Positions 7,677-16,883 of a DNA stretch of 64,000 nucleotides are shown here, piece after piece. The DNA comes from Microbispora hainanensis (GTDB lineage Bacteria; Actinomycetota; Actinomycetes; Streptosporangiales; Streptosporangiaceae), in the NCBI RefSeq assembly GCF_006874475.1, contig NZ_VIRM01000005.1:186001-250000 (forward strand), written 5' to 3'. Numbering within the stretch: position 1 is the stretch's first letter; each line of letters starts with the position of its first letter. Both the position numbers and the translations under genes were made by a program. The notes beneath the pieces are model-generated. The model made no database searches. It saw only the letters and a program-made list of their open reading frames with translations, and was not told the origin of the DNA.

Positions 7677-8450
7677 ATGTCGGTGTTGCGGGATTTGGTG
7701 GACGGCATCCGGAGCGGGGGGATCGAGGTGCTCGACCTCACCGCGCCGCTGAGCGACGAGACGCCGATCCTGTTGCTGCCGGAGCCCTTCGGGCAGACGG
7801 TGCCGTTCTCGATGCAGGAGATCAGCCGCTACGACGACCGCGGCCCGGCCTGGTACTGGAACAACTTCACCACCGGCGAGCACACCGGCACGCACTTCGA
7901 CGCGCCGGTCCACTGGGTGACCGGGCGCGACGGCGAGGACGTGTCGCAGGTGGCCCCCGCCAAGCTGATCGCGCCCGCCGTGGTGCTCGACTTCAGCGCG
8001 CAGTCGGCCGCCGACCCCGACTTCCTGCTGGAGGTCGACCACGTCAAGGCGTGGGAGGCCGAGCACGGGCCGCTGCCCGACGGCGGCTGGCTGCTCTACC
8101 GCACCGGCTGGGACGCCCGCGCCCACGACCAGGCGGAGTTCCTGAACGCCAACGAGACGGGGCCGCACACGCCGGGCATGTCCGTCGACTGCGCCCGCTA
8201 CCTCGCGGAGGAGACCCCGATCACGGGGATCGGCGTGGAGACCGTCGGCACCGACGCGGGCGCCGCCCACTCCTTCGACCCCGCCTTCCCCTGCCACTCG
8301 TTCCTGCTCGGCGCCGGGAAGTACGGCCTGACGCAGTTGCGCAATCTCGACCGGTTGCCGCCCACCGGCGCGGTGGTGGTCGCGGGCCCGCTGCCGATCG
8401 TCGGCGGCTCGGGCAGCCCGGTCCGCGTGCTCGCCCTGGTGGAGCGGTGA
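7677..8450 (+). CDS. Cyclase-family metal-dependent hydrolase (kynurenine formamidase-like fold)
   Basis: A 257-residue protein with the metal-binding signature HTGTHFDAPVH (HxGTHxDxPxH) at about residues 62-72, the hallmark of the cyclase/KynB superfamily, and the downstream GVETVGTDAG motif. It hydrolyses an amide or lactone, but the substrate cannot be inferred. ATG 7677 is preceded by GGGGAGG at good spacing. Its TGA overlaps the GTG of the next gene (GTGA), so it is coupled to a ThDP-dependent enzyme, suggesting two steps of one catabolic pathway. Confidence 0.85.
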   Translation: MSVLRDLVDGIRSGGIEVLDLTAPLSDETPILLLPEPFGQTVPFSMQEISRYDDRGPAWYWNNFTTGEHTGTHFDAPVHWVTGRDGEDVSQVAPAKLIAPAVVLDFSAQSAADPDFLLEVDHVKAWEAEHGPLPDGGWLLYRTGWDARAHDQAEFLNANETGPHTPGMSVDCARYLAEETPITGIGVETVGTDAGAAHSFDPAFPCHSFLLGAGKYGLTQLRNLDRLPPTGAVVVAGPLPIVGGSGSPVRVLALVER

Positions 8451-10201
8451 ACGTCGCGGAGGCCGTCGGCGCGGCCCTCGCCGCCCTCGGCGTACGGGCG
8501 GCCTTCGGCGTCGTCGGCAGCGGCAACTTCCACGTCACCAACGCTCTTGTCGAGCACGGCGTGCGCTACGTCGCGGCGCGGCACGAGGGCGGGGCCGCCA
8601 CGATGGCCGACGCCTACGCCCGGATGAGCGGCACGGTCGCCGTGCTCACCGTCCACCAGGGGCCCGGCCTGACCAACGCGCTGACCGGCGTCACCGAGGC
8701 GGCCAAGAGCCGCACCCCGCTGCTCGTGCTCGCCCCGGAGGTGACCTCGCCCACCTCCAACTTCCGCATCGACCAGACCGCGCTCGCCGAGGCCGTGGGC
8801 GCGCACTGCGCCAGGGTCGGCTCGGCGGCCACGGTCGTGGACGACACCGTGATGGCCTTCCTCGCCGCCCTGCTCGGACGCCGGACCGTGGTGCTCAACC
8901 TGCCCCTCGACGTGCAGGCCGAGGAGCTGCCCGACGAGGCCGCCGAGGCCGTACGCGAACTGCTGTCCGGCCGGGGCGGCGCGCACCGCGACGTGGCGAG
9001 CCGCGTGCCGCCGGCGTGGGGGCTGACGTTCCCCATCGAGGCCGGGGACGACGAGGAGACGCAGGGCCTCCCCGCGGAGCCGTCCGACGCGCTGACGCGG
9101 CTCGCGCGGATGCTGGCGGAGGCAGAGCGGCCGGTCTTCGTGGCCGGCCGGGGAGCCCGCGGCTCGCGGCGGGAGCTGGAGGCGCTCGGCGAGCGGGTGG
9201 GGGCGCTGTTCTCCACCTCGGCGGTCGCCAAGGGCCACTTCCACGGCAGCCCGTGGGACCTCGACGTGAGCGGCGGTTTCGCCACCCCGCTCGCGGCCGA
9301 GCTGATCCGCGGCGCCGACCTCGTCGTCGGCTGGGGCTGCTCGTTCACCATGTGGACCACCCGGCACGGCGCGCTGATCGGGCCGGACACGAAGATCGTC
9401 CAGGTTGACCTCGACCCCGACGCGCTCGGCGTGCACCGCGAGATCGACCTCGGCGTGGTCGGCGACGTACGCGAGACCGCACGGGCGGTCACCGCCCTGC
9501 TCGGCGAGGCCGAGCCCGCGGCGGAGGGCGGGACGGGGACGCGCGGCTACCGCTCCCCGGAGATCGCCGAGCGCATCGCCCGGGAGGGCCGCTGGCGCGA
9601 CGTGCCCTACGAGGACCTGAGCACCGGGGGGCGCATCGACCCCCGCACGCTGACCATCGGGCTCGACGACCTGCTCCCGCAGGAACGGCTGGTGGCCGTC
9701 GACTCGGGGAACTTCATGGGATATCCGTCGATGTTCCTCACGGTCCCGGACGGCAGCGCGTTCTGCTTCACCCAGGCGTACCAGTCCATCGGCCTCGGCC
9801 TGGCGACCGCCGTCGGCGCGGCCGTCGCGCGGCCCGACCGGCTCGCGGTCGCCGCCCTCGGGGACGGCGGGGCGCTGATGGGCGTCGCCGAGCTGGAGAC
9901 GGTCGTGCGGCTCGGCCTGCCGATGGTGGTCGTGGTCTACGACGACGAGGGATACGGCGCGGAGGTCCACCATTTCGGCCCGCACGGGTTCCCGCTCGGC
10001 GCGGTCACGTTCCCGCCCGCCGACATCGCGGCGATCGCGCGGGGCTTCGGCTTCGAGGCGGTGACCGTACGGCGGGAGGAGGACCTCTCGGGGGTCGCCG
10101 CGTGGCTGAAGGGGCCGCGCGACAAACCCCTGCTCGTCCACGCGAAGGTCACCGCCGACCGCCCGTCGTGGTGGCTGGAGGAGGCCTTCCGCGGTCACTG
10201 A
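8447..10201 (+). CDS. Thiamine diphosphate-dependent enzyme (acetolactate synthase / benzoylformate decarboxylase-like)
   Basis: A 584-residue protein with the three domains of the ThDP enzyme family: Pyr domain with the catalytic glutamate in AARHEGGAATMADAYAR (residue about 44), a central domain, and the PP domain with GDGGALMGVAELETVVRLG. The motif normally ends in NN or ND; here it ends YDDEGYGAEVHH, so the first Asn is Asp. GTG 8447 overlaps the preceding stop. Decarboxylation or ligation of a 2-oxo acid is likely but the substrate is unknown. It is too divergent to be called IlvB, and no small regulatory subunit lies nearby. Confidence 0.82.
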   Translation: MNVAEAVGAALAALGVRAAFGVVGSGNFHVTNALVEHGVRYVAARHEGGAATMADAYARMSGTVAVLTVHQGPGLTNALTGVTEAAKSRTPLLVLAPEVTSPTSNFRIDQTALAEAVGAHCARVGSAATVVDDTVMAFLAALLGRRTVVLNLPLDVQAEELPDEAAEAVRELLSGRGGAHRDVASRVPPAWGLTFPIEAGDDEETQGLPAEPSDALTRLARMLAEAERPVFVAGRGARGSRRELEALGERVGALFSTSAVAKGHFHGSPWDLDVSGGFATPLAAELIRGADLVVGWGCSFTMWTTRHGALIGPDTKIVQVDLDPDALGVHREIDLGVVGDVRETARAVTALLGEAEPAAEGGTGTRGYRSPEIAERIAREGRWRDVPYEDLSTGGRIDPRTLTIGLDDLLPQERLVAVDSGNFMGYPSMFLTVPDGSAFCFTQAYQSIGLGLATAVGAAVARPDRLAVAALGDGGALMGVAELETVVRLGLPMVVVVYDDEGYGAEVHHFGPHGFPLGAVTFPPADIAAIARGFGFEAVTVRREEDLSGVAAWLKGPRDKPLLVHAKVTADRPSWWLEEAFRGH

Positions 10202-10347
10202 CCGGGCACGGCGCCGTAGCGGGGCCGAAGCGGGGTCGAAGCCGCACACCGCAGCGGGGCCGGAACGGAGGCGGAGCGGGGCCGAAAGCGGGGCTCAGAC
10301 GGAACCGGCGCGGAGCCGCGAGAAAGAGGACTTTCGGCCCGCAAAAA

Positions 10348-10368
10348 GTTACGGGTGAGTAGGTTACG
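10348..10368 (+). promoter_or_regulatory. Paired GTTACG elements just upstream of the acyltransferase gene
   Basis: GTTACG occurs at 10348-10353 and 10363-10368, and the first copy forms an imperfect dyad TTAC-N6-GTAG (10349-10362). They end 9 bp before the ATG, so they overlap the expected promoter. This is a candidate repressor site only; the regulator is unknown. Confidence 0.35.
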
Positions 10369-10377
10369 GTTTCAGGC

Positions 10378-11115
10378 ATGGCTGAGATCGTGTACCCGCC
10401 GGTCCTGCGCACCGCGCTGACCGCCTTCAAGCTGCTCGACCTGAGGTTCCGGATGGAGGGCACGGAGCGGATTCCGCGGAGCGGCGGCGCGGTCCTGGTG
10501 AGCAACCACGTCAGCTATCTCGACTTCATCTTCGCCGGCTTCGCCGCCCACCCGGCCGGGCGGCTGGTCCGGTTCATGGCGAAGAAGGAGGTCTTCGACC
10601 ACCCCGTGTCGGGCCCGCTGATGCGCGGCATGCACCACATCCCGGTGGACCGGTCGGCCGGAGCCGGCGCCTACGACGCCGCCGTACGGGCACTCAAGGA
10701 CGGCGAGATCGTCGGCAACTTCGCCGAGGCGACGATCAGCCGGTCGTTCACCATCAAGGAGATCAAGAGCGGCCCGATCCGGATGGCGACCGAGGCCGGG
10801 GTGCCCGTGATCCCGGTCGCCCTGTGGGGCGGCCAGCGGCTGTGGACCAAGGGCCGCCCCCGAAGGCTGCTGCAGCGGCATGTTCCCATCACGATCCTGG
10901 TCGGCGAGCCCATGCTTCCCGGCGCCGGCGACGACATCGCCGCGCTCACCGGCGACCTGCGGCGGCGGATGGCGGACCTGCTCGACGTGGCCCAGCGGAC
11001 CTACCCCGACCAGCGGCAAGGCGTGTGGTGGCAGCCGGCTCACCTCGGCGGCACGGCGCCCACGCCGGAGGAGGCCGCCGCACTCGACGCCGCCACCCGG
11101 CCCCGCCGCGCGTAG
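10378..11115 (+). CDS. 1-acyl-sn-glycerol-3-phosphate acyltransferase-like protein (PlsC family)
   Basis: A 245-residue acyltransferase. The catalytic HX4D motif is NHVSYLD (about residues 42-48), followed by KKEVFDHPVSGPLMRGMHHIPVDRS, which matches the second conserved block. The usual FPEGTRS block is altered to NFAEATISRSF, keeping E but losing P and G, as in several actinobacterial paralogues. The VPVIPVALWG block is intact. It would transfer an acyl chain to lysophosphatidate or a related acceptor at the membrane face. It is monocistronic. Confidence 0.88.
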   Translation: MAEIVYPPVLRTALTAFKLLDLRFRMEGTERIPRSGGAVLVSNHVSYLDFIFAGFAAHPAGRLVRFMAKKEVFDHPVSGPLMRGMHHIPVDRSAGAGAYDAAVRALKDGEIVGNFAEATISRSFTIKEIKSGPIRMATEAGVPVIPVALWGGQRLWTKGRPRRLLQRHVPITILVGEPMLPGAGDDIAALTGDLRRRMADLLDVAQRTYPDQRQGVWWQPAHLGGTAPTPEEAAALDAATRPRRA

Positions 11116-11245
11116 GGCTCCGGAGATCTGTCCGGTTTCGCAACACGGCCGTTACGCCGGAGGGTTGACCGGTGGTCAAGAGGCGGGGATAACTGAGCCG
11201 TAGCCGAGCCTGGGGGGACTCGCAACCCTGACCTTGGAGCCGTGG

Positions 11246-14245
11246 ATGAGCATCGTGCCCCCGCCCCAGCTGGTCGGACGCGCCACTGAGCTGCGGACTC
11301 TCATCGACGCGGTGACCCGCCCCCCGGCGGTCGTGCTCGTGGAGGGCGAGGCGGGCATCGGCAAGACCCGGCTCGTCCGCGCCGCGCTCGACCGCCTGCC
11401 GTCCGGCGACCGGGCCGTCCTCCTCGGCTACTGCCACCAGATCCGCGAGCCCTTCCCGTACGGGCCGGTCTTCGAGGCGCTGCGGGACATCAGGGGACGG
11501 CTCCCGGCGGCGCACCGGCTCAACCCGGTCACCGGCGCGCTCCGCGACCACCTCCCCGAACTGGACGGTGCGCTGCCGCCGTCGCCGCAGCCCCTGGACG
11601 ACCCGCGGGCCGAACGCCACCGGGTGTTCCGCGCGATACGCGCCCTGCTGGCGTCCGTGGGACCGGCCGTGCTCGTCGTGGAGGACCTGCACTGGGCCGA
11701 CGACGGCACGCTCGACCTGCTGCGTTTCCTGGCCGGGCAGCCGCCGCAGGCACTGGCGGTGGTCGCGACGTGCCGCAGGGACGGCGTCACCGGCCCGCCG
11801 CTCGGCCGGGCCTACCGGCACCAGCCCGACACGACCAGCGTGGTCGTACGGCTCACGCCCCTGGACGCGTCCGGCGTGGCCGGCCTGGCCGGTGCGCTGC
11901 TGGAGCGGTCCGACCTGTCACCCGGGTTCGTCACGCGGCTGCACGAGCGCACGGCGGGCATCCCGTTCGTGGTGGAGGAGCTGGTCCGGTCCCTGCCCGT
12001 CTCACTGCCCGGCACGGACGGCCCGGACGCGCTCGACCGTGCCGTCGACCGGGCCGGCGTCCCGCTGCTGCTGCGCGAGGCGATGGCCGAACGGATGGCC
12101 GGTCTGTCCCCGGCGGCGGCCGGAGCGGTCCGGGCGGCGGCGGTGCTGCGGCTTCCCGCGGATGAGCGGCTCATCACCGCGGTCGGCGCCGACCCCGCCG
12201 CGCCGAGCCCGGTCGCATCGAACCCTGCCGGGCAGGGCCCCGCCGGGCCGGACTCCACCGCATCGGGCCCTGTGGGATCGGGCCCTGTGGGATCGGGCCC
12301 TGTGGGATCGGGCCCTGTGCGATCGGGCGCTGTGGGATCGGTCCCTGTGGGATCGGGCTCGGCCGGACTGGCCGAGGCGCTGCGCGCCGGGGTCCTGCAC
12401 GAGCACCCCGGCGGCCGGTACGGCTTCCGCCACGCGCTGGCCCAGCAGGCCGTGTATGACGCCATCCCCGGCCCGGAACGCCGGTCGGCGCACGTCCGGG
12501 CGATGGCCGCGCTCGCCGCGACGGACGCGCCGCCGCTGGTGCAGCTGGCCTTCCACGCCCGGCAGGCCGGGGACACCGACGCCTGGGTGCGCCACGGGAC
12601 CGCCGCCGCCCAGCAGGCCGCCGCGCTGGGCGACACCGCCCTCGCCGTCGAAGTGGTCGAGGGCATGCTCGACGACCCCGGCCTGCCGGTGCGCGACCGG
12701 GGCCCGCTGGTGCTGATGCTCAGCCGCTTCGCCGCGACGGGCCTGTCGCATCAACGGGTGGTGCGGCTGCTGCGTCAGGTGCTGCGGGGCGACTTCCTGT
12801 CCCGCGACGTGCGCGGCGAGGTGCGGCTCAACCTCGGCGTGGTCCTGTCCAACCAGGCGGGCGACGCCGCCGCGGGACGGCCGGAGATCATGGCCGCCCT
12901 CGCCGAGCTGACCGACCGGCCGACGCTCGCCGCCCGCGGCTGGGCCAGCATGGCGATGCCCGAGTGGGGCGCCGAGTCGCTGGCGGAGCACGCGGAGTGG
13001 ATGGCCCGGGCCGAGGCGCTCGTCGCCACCGCCGACAACCCGGAGCTGTCGGCCGCGGTCCTGGCCAACCGGGCCTCGTTCGAGATGACGACCGGCTCTC
13101 CCGGCGCGTTCGACGTCGCCGCCCGGCTGCCGGCGGACGATCCGCGTACGGGGGTCCGGCGGGAGGTCGCCCGCGCCTACTGCAACCTCCACGACTCGGC
13201 GACGACCGTGGGCCTCTACGCGGCGGCCGAGCGGTTCGGCAGGGAGGGGCGGCGGCTCGCCCTGGAGACCGGCGCGCAGTATCCCGCCTTCCTCCTCGAC
13301 GCCTCCGTGATCCGCCGGGAGTGGTTCACCGGGCGATGGGACGGGCTGCGCGACCGGGCGGCGTCCCTGGGGGAGTCGGCCACGGAGACGCCGCTGGTCG
13401 CGGTGGACCTGTGGCTGGTGCTCGGACTGCTCGCCCTCGCGACGGGCGAATGGGAGGAGGCGGTCAGGCAGTTTCACCGCGCGGGGCTGGACGCGCCGGA
13501 GGCCCGCAACGTCCCCGTCGTGACGGCCGCCGCCGGTGGGCTCGTCGATCTGCACCTCGCCCGGGGGGCGTTGAACGAGGCGGCCGCGGAGGCCGAGGCG
13601 GCGGTCGCCCGGCTGCGCCGCAAGGGCGTGTGGGTGTGGGGCGCGGGCCTCGTCCCGCCGGCCGTCGCCGCGCTCGCCCGGGTGGGGCGCATGGAGACGG
13701 CGGCGGAACTCGTGGACGAGTACGCCGCCGGGATCGCGGGCCGGGTGGCACCCGCCGCGCACGCCGCGCTCGACGCCGCCAGTGGCGCGCTCGCCGCCGC
13801 GCAACTGCGGCACGCCGACGCTGCCGCGTTCTTCGCCCGGGCCCGGGAGGCGTACGCCGCCCTGCCCCAGCCGTACGCGGCGGCGCGGGCGGCCGAGGGG
13901 GAGGCGAGAGCCCGGCTCGCGATCGGGGACGACGCCGCGGCGACGGGCTTCCGGGAGGCCGCGGAGTCGTACGGCAGGCTCGGCGCCACCCACGACGCCG
14001 CGAGGTGCAGGCGGGTGCTGCGCGACATCGGGGTGGACGTCCCGCTCCCGCGCGGCGGGCGGCGGGGCGCCGGCGCGCTGTCGCAGCGGGAGCGGGAGGT
14101 GGCCCGGCTCGTCGCGCTCGGCCGGACCAACCGCGAGATCGCGGACGTGCTCTTCCTGTCCACGCGCACGGTCGAGACCCATGTCGCGACCGTGCTGCGC
14201 AAGCTCGGCGTGCGGTCGCGGACCCAGATCGCGCCGCCCGCCTGA
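11246..14245 (+). CDS. LuxR-family (LAL type) transcriptional regulator with AAA ATPase domain and internal minisatellite
   Basis: A 999-residue LAL protein. The N-terminal AAA/STAND ATPase has Walker A GEAGIGKTR (about residues 36-44) and Walker B VLVVEDLHWAD (about 140-150). A helical TPR-like middle follows, and the C-terminal LuxR HTH is LSQREREVARLVALGRTNREIADVLF with TVETHVATVLRKLGV. ATG 11246 has GGAG upstream; an in-frame TTG lies 12 bp earlier. Residues about 338-372 consist of SGPVG repeats encoded by 15-bp DNA repeats, between the ATPase and TPR parts. Such regulators act as large activators, and the target is unknown. It ends 94 bp from a convergent peptidase gene. Confidence 0.9.
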   Translation: MSIVPPPQLVGRATELRTLIDAVTRPPAVVLVEGEAGIGKTRLVRAALDRLPSGDRAVLLGYCHQIREPFPYGPVFEALRDIRGRLPAAHRLNPVTGALRDHLPELDGALPPSPQPLDDPRAERHRVFRAIRALLASVGPAVLVVEDLHWADDGTLDLLRFLAGQPPQALAVVATCRRDGVTGPPLGRAYRHQPDTTSVVVRLTPLDASGVAGLAGALLERSDLSPGFVTRLHERTAGIPFVVEELVRSLPVSLPGTDGPDALDRAVDRAGVPLLLREAMAERMAGLSPAAAGAVRAAAVLRLPADERLITAVGADPAAPSPVASNPAGQGPAGPDSTASGPVGSGPVGSGPVGSGPVRSGAVGSVPVGSGSAGLAEALRAGVLHEHPGGRYGFRHALAQQAVYDAIPGPERRSAHVRAMAALAATDAPPLVQLAFHARQAGDTDAWVRHGTAAAQQAAALGDTALAVEVVEGMLDDPGLPVRDRGPLVLMLSRFAATGLSHQRVVRLLRQVLRGDFLSRDVRGEVRLNLGVVLSNQAGDAAAGRPEIMAALAELTDRPTLAARGWASMAMPEWGAESLAEHAEWMARAEALVATADNPELSAAVLANRASFEMTTGSPGAFDVAARLPADDPRTGVRREVARAYCNLHDSATTVGLYAAAERFGREGRRLALETGAQYPAFLLDASVIRREWFTGRWDGLRDRAASLGESATETPLVAVDLWLVLGLLALATGEWEEAVRQFHRAGLDAPEARNVPVVTAAAGGLVDLHLARGALNEAAAEAEAAVARLRRKGVWVWGAGLVPPAVAALARVGRMETAAELVDEYAAGIAGRVAPAAHAALDAASGALAAAQLRHADAAAFFARAREAYAALPQPYAAARAAEGEARARLAIGDDAAATGFREAAESYGRLGATHDAARCRRVLRDIGVDVPLPRGGRRGAGALSQREREVARLVALGRTNREIADVLFLSTRTVETHVATVLRKLGVRSRTQIAPPA
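12261..12360 (+). repeat. In-frame 15-bp minisatellite inside the LAL regulator gene
   Basis: Six consecutive 15-bp units of the type GATCGGGCCCTGTGG (12261-12350) plus a partial one, with one or two changes in the outer units. The unit length is a multiple of three, so copy-number change would add or remove SGPVG pentapeptides without breaking the frame. Confidence 0.9.
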
Positions 14246-14299
14246 CCGGCCTCGCACACGCGGCAATGCGGACGTGCGGAAACGCCTGACAGGCGGAAA

Positions 14300-14325
14300 C
14301 CCCCGGGACCATGCGATCCCGGGGG
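14300..14325. terminator. Bidirectional terminator hairpin
   Basis: CCCCCGGGA (14300-14308) pairs exactly with TCCCGGGGG (14317-14325) around an 8-nt loop. It lies between the convergent LAL regulator and M4 peptidase genes. Confidence 0.7.
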
Positions 14326-14339
14326 CCGTGCCGCGTCAC

Positions 14340-16568
14340 TCAGAGCGTGATGCTCCACGAGTCGAGGTAGCCGGTGTCGAGGTAGTACTGGTCGCGGACC
14401 TCAAGCGTCCAGGTGCCCGCCGCCGTCTGGGTGACCGGGACGGAGTAGGTCCTGGTGCCGAAGGAGGTGCAGCTCGATCCGCCGCTGGACTTGACCGTGT
14501 AGTAGGTGCCGCTCGGGCCCCGGAGCCTGATCCGCAGGTCCTCGGCGCAGGTGTGCGAGATCGTGATGCTCAGCTGCACCGGGGAGACCGCCGTTCCCGT
14601 GGCGGTCGAGGTGATCGGGCTGTTGATCGTGGTCAGGTCGTTGATCGTGTAGTTGGTGCCGTTGGTGAACGTACGCCCGCCGGAGGTGCCCGACACCGTC
14701 AGCGTGTAGGAGGCGGTGTGCGAGCCGGACGATCCGCTTCCGGTGACGGTGACCGTGTACGTCCCGGAGGGGGTGGACGCGCTGGTGGCGATCGTCAGGG
14801 TGGAGGAGCCGCCGGAGCTCACCGACGACGGGCTGAAGCTCGCGGTGGCGCCGGAGGGAAGCCCGGAGGCGCTGAGGCTCACCGTCTGCGCGCTACCCGA
14901 GCTGGTCGACGTCGCGACCGTGGAGGTCACCGACTGGCCGGGTGTCACCGTGCCCGACGTGGGGCTGAGCGACAGCGAGAAGTCGTTGCCCGAGGAGGAG
15001 CAGCTCGCTTCGTTCGACTGCGCCGGCACTCCGGCCGCGCTCCACGCCGCCTTGGTGGCCGCGCACTCGGGGCTGCTCGCGCCGTACAGCTCGACCGCCG
15101 CCGCCAGCGACGCGGTCCTGACGTTGACGTACTTCCAGGTCGAGGTCTTGCGCTGCAGCGCGCCCAGGTAGATCTTGCCGGCCTTCTGGATGCCGATGCC
15201 GCTGACGGAGGAGGGGCCGCCCGAGCAGATCGGGCTGCTCGGCTTGCCGCCGCCCGGCGAGGAGCCCTCGGCGAGCAGGTAGAACCAGTGGTTCAGCGGA
15301 CCGGCCGCGGAGTGGACCTCGGTGCTCGGGATCGAGGAGGAATAGCAGTTCGGGTCGCCCGCGAGGGACGGGTTGTACATGTAGCGGATGGGCCCGTCAC
15401 CGACGAGGTCGACCTCCTCGCCCACCTGGTAGTCCGGCGGGTCGTTCGGGTTGTTGGCGTACGCCTCGGTGAGCGCGCCGAAGATGTCGCCGGTGCCCTC
15501 GTTGATGCCGCCGTTCTCGTTGCCGGAGCCGGCGGCGCCGGGGGTGGTCTGGAAGATGGCGTGACCGAACTCGTGCGCCACGACGTCGATCGGCGTGGCC
15601 TGGCGGGCGTTGTCCTGCGAGTGGCCGAAGTTGGTGTAGCTGCCGTTCCAGTACGCGTTGACGTCGGCCAGGCCCACGCGGGTGGGGAAGCCGCCGCCGC
15701 TGCCGTTGATGCCGTTGCGGCCCAGCCAGTCGCGCAGCATGTCCCACTCGCGCTGGACGCTGTAGAGCGCGTCGACGCAGGCGGTCTCCAGGTTGGTCCC
15801 GCCGCCGTTGCCCCAGGAGTCGTCCGAGCCGGTGTAGGCCGAGCCGTTCTGCCCGCCGCACCTGAGCCCGCTGCGGGTGGAGTCGGTCATCGAGTACGAG
15901 GAGCCGGAGCCGCTCGTGTTGATGGTGACCGTGCCGTAGTAGTAGCCGTTGCCGGTGCCCGCCTTCACCTGGTCGTAGGAGTCGGCGATCTCGCCGGTGG
16001 CCGCGTCCACGAACACGTGCTGGATGCTCGGCCTGCCGTCCGCGACGCCCGAGACCAACGCCTCCCAGGCCAGGCGCGGCTTGGCGCCCCAGGCGAGGAC
16101 CACCAGGCGCGGGGCCGCGGTGTCGTCGACGCGGGACAGCACGGTCTTCGCCGTCTCGGTGGCGGTCTCGGCGCTGACCGCCGGCGAGGTCGGCACGCCC
16201 AGGAGGAGTGCGCCGGACGCCGCCTCGGTGTCGCGCACCCGCCCGCCCGCGTCGGTGACGACGACCGCGTCGCCTCCCACGATGGGCAGGCCCTTGTACG
16301 CGCGCTCATAGGTGACGTAGTACATGCCGCCGCCCGGCGTGACGGCGGTGCGCCGGTAGGTCTCGCCGGGGGACACGCGCAGGTCGTCGAGGCCGCTCGC
16401 GACGGCCTGGTCCGCGGCGGCCGCGGCCCGCTGAGCGGGATCGTCGGCGAGGGACCTGACCGCGGCCTCGCTGCCGGGCGGGGGCTTGGCGGCAGCGGCG
16501 GTGGCGGGTGCCACCACACCGGTCACGGCCAGCGCGGCGGCGGCCGCGAGCAGTGCTGTGCGCCTCAT
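14340..16568 (-). CDS. Secreted M4 (thermolysin-type) zinc metalloprotease with C-terminal P-domain
   Basis: A 742-residue preproenzyme. It has a signal peptide (residues 1-26, cleavage after an AxA stretch), an FTP/PepSY propeptide (about 30-200) and the M4 catalytic domain with HEFGH near residue 327, NEGTGDIFG carrying the third zinc ligand, and EVHSAAGPLNHWFY with the catalytic His. A Ser/Thr/Gly-rich Ig-like linker (about 520-620) and a C-terminal proprotein-convertase P-type beta domain ending SWSITL complete it. ATG 16568 is preceded by AAAGGAAG; a longer in-frame start at 16595 lacks this spacing. It probably degrades protein in the environment. Confidence 0.93.
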   Translation of the reverse strand: MRRTALLAAAAALAVTGVVAPATAAAAKPPPGSEAAVRSLADDPAQRAAAAADQAVASGLDDLRVSPGETYRRTAVTPGGGMYYVTYERAYKGLPIVGGDAVVVTDAGGRVRDTEAASGALLLGVPTSPAVSAETATETAKTVLSRVDDTAAPRLVVLAWGAKPRLAWEALVSGVADGRPSIQHVFVDAATGEIADSYDQVKAGTGNGYYYGTVTINTSGSGSSYSMTDSTRSGLRCGGQNGSAYTGSDDSWGNGGGTNLETACVDALYSVQREWDMLRDWLGRNGINGSGGGFPTRVGLADVNAYWNGSYTNFGHSQDNARQATPIDVVAHEFGHAIFQTTPGAAGSGNENGGINEGTGDIFGALTEAYANNPNDPPDYQVGEEVDLVGDGPIRYMYNPSLAGDPNCYSSSIPSTEVHSAAGPLNHWFYLLAEGSSPGGGKPSSPICSGGPSSVSGIGIQKAGKIYLGALQRKTSTWKYVNVRTASLAAAVELYGASSPECAATKAAWSAAGVPAQSNEASCSSSGNDFSLSLSPTSGTVTPGQSVTSTVATSTSSGSAQTVSLSASGLPSGATASFSPSSVSSGGSSTLTIATSASTPSGTYTVTVTGSGSSGSHTASYTLTVSGTSGGRTFTNGTNYTINDLTTINSPITSTATGTAVSPVQLSITISHTCAEDLRIRLRGPSGTYYTVKSSGGSSCTSFGTRTYSVPVTQTAAGTWTLEVRDQYYLDTGYLDSWSITL

Positions 16569-16759
16569 GGGCGTCTTCCTTTCTCTGCCTCCCACGGGGC
16601 GTGCGCCTTGTGGGCGGGCACCGGCGGCCGTGCCTCCGGGAGACGAGCCCGGGCGGCGGACACGGTGGGAGTCGGGGGGTGATGAGAGAAATGGATGGTG
16701 CTTGCGGCCGGGGAAACCGGCCCGTGCGCGACGTTAGAACCCCGGTCCGGATACGAACA

Positions 16760-16787
16760 TCCGTAGCGATATCCGTACATCTACGGA
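16760..16787. promoter_or_regulatory. Cluster of TCCGTA half-sites upstream of the M4 peptidase
   Basis: TCCGTA occurs at 16760-16765 and 16772-16777, and its complement TACGGA at 16782-16787. The last two form a perfect dyad TCCGTA-N4-TACGGA. The site lies in the 315-bp divergent region between the peptidase and the PPOX gene, about 200 bp from the first and 100 bp from the second. No other gene is visible in this region. Confidence 0.4.
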
Positions 16788-16883
16788 AATGCGACGGGCT
16801 TTGTGCGTAGGGCGTAAGAAAACGGCCGCCACGTGGGGAAGAGGCGGCAAGGCCGAAAGGTGCCGCGCGATAGCTTCGACGCC

